Part shown: positions 63,815-64,000 of the stretch, piece after piece
Layout of the letters: each line of letters opens with the position of its first letter
Numbering within the stretch: position 1 is the stretch's first letter
Source of the DNA: JACCWP01 sp963785115
Lineage (GTDB): Bacteria > Actinomycetota > Actinomycetes > Propionibacteriales > Nocardioidaceae
DNA: 64,000 bases
Direction of reading: 5' to 3'
Assembly (NCBI GenBank): GCA_963785115.1
Contig: CAWATY010000005.1
Coordinates: 1-64,000, forward strand
Made by a program: the position numbers and the translations under genes
Notes under the pieces: model-generated
Databases searched by the model: none
What the model saw: the letters and a program-made list of their open reading frames with translations, nothing else
What the model was told of the DNA's origin: nothing

Positions 63815-64000
63815 CCACGGCCACCGGCCCGTCGACCGCCCCCGTCAGCGAGCTCGACCTGTCCGACCCGGGGTTCGTCGCCGACCCCTACCCCGAGCTC
63901 GCCCGGCTGCGGGCGGCCGGCCCGGTGGTGCGGCACGGGCCGAGCGGGATGCTGCTGGCCACCACGCACGCGGCGGTGTCCCAGGTGCTGCGGCACCGCT
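63811..64000 (+). CDS. Cytochrome P450, N-terminal part only
   Basis: The frame begins with a GTG overlapping the cdd stop (GTGA) and is open to the window end (63 codons). ELDLSDPGFVADPYPELARLRAAGPVVRHGP followed by a beta strand and AVSQVLRHR is the standard opening of bacterial class I P450s. Haem-binding parts lie outside the window. Its place at the end of a nucleoside uptake operon is unusual; the substrate is unknown. Confidence 0.75.
   Translation, partial: MTTATGPSTAPVSELDLSDPGFVADPYPELARLRAAGPVVRHGPSGMLLATTHAAVSQVLRHR

Overview
The window looks like chromosomal DNA of a high-GC Gram-positive bacterium (Actinomycetota). By eye the GC content is about 70%. GTG starts and 4-base GTGA/ATGA stop-start overlaps are very common. 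Several genes have a TAnnnT hexamer 6-8 bases before the start codon and no ribosome binding site, as in leaderless actinobacterial mRNAs. A Nocardioides-like member of the Propionibacteriales would fit the gene content, but that is inference. No rRNA, tRNA, CRISPR array, insertion sequence or prophage was seen.

Layout. 1-1929: two tandem minus-strand genes for RD-heptad-repeat proteins; the complete one ends in a GGDEF domain and the other runs off the edge. 2.1-13 kb: mixed single genes (VOC protein, M43 metalloprotease, berberine-bridge-type oxidase, DUF2975/XRE pair, a frameshifted DUF5995 gene, a YCII/ECF42 sigma pair, multicopper oxidase, DUF4234 protein, P-loop kinase, META lipoprotein). 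13-16.3 kb: minus-strand operon of a spermidine-synthase-like protein, PurU and a GH13 glucosidase. 16.3-30.9 kb: choline/glycine betaine block with an IclR regulator, BetB, BetA, a ProV/ProW/ProX-type transporter, a phosphatase on the other strand, then a dimethylglycine-dehydrogenase-like flavoprotein with its own ETF beta and alpha. Inverted repeats built on TGTTGC/GCAACA lie before both betB and the flavoprotein gene and probably bind the IclR protein. PurU fits as a folate recycler for the C1 units released by demethylation.

34.1-46.2 kb: galactoside block with galK, a DeoR regulator and a GH42 beta-galactosidase on the minus strand, diverging from an ABC sugar transporter, GH36 alpha-galactosidase, GalM, a KDPG-type aldolase and a PfkB sugar kinase. 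46.3-52 kb: CNNM/CorC protein, TrpS, 2H phosphoesterase, YihY, a broken threonine-dehydratase-like gene and a small membrane protein. 51.7-56.9 kb (minus): MutA, MutB and MeaB of the methylmalonyl-CoA mutase system. 57-64 kb: M20 amidohydrolase, then a BMP-type nucleoside ABC transporter operon running through cytidine deaminase into the start of a cytochrome P450.

A notable technical pattern: six genes (DUF5995, sugar-binding protein, first sugar permease, galM, yihY end, dehydratase start) each become full-length if one extra base is removed (two in the dehydratase). All seven inferred events are +1, three of them within about 120 bp. This points to assembly errors, or less likely to recent decay, and affects how these genes should be read.
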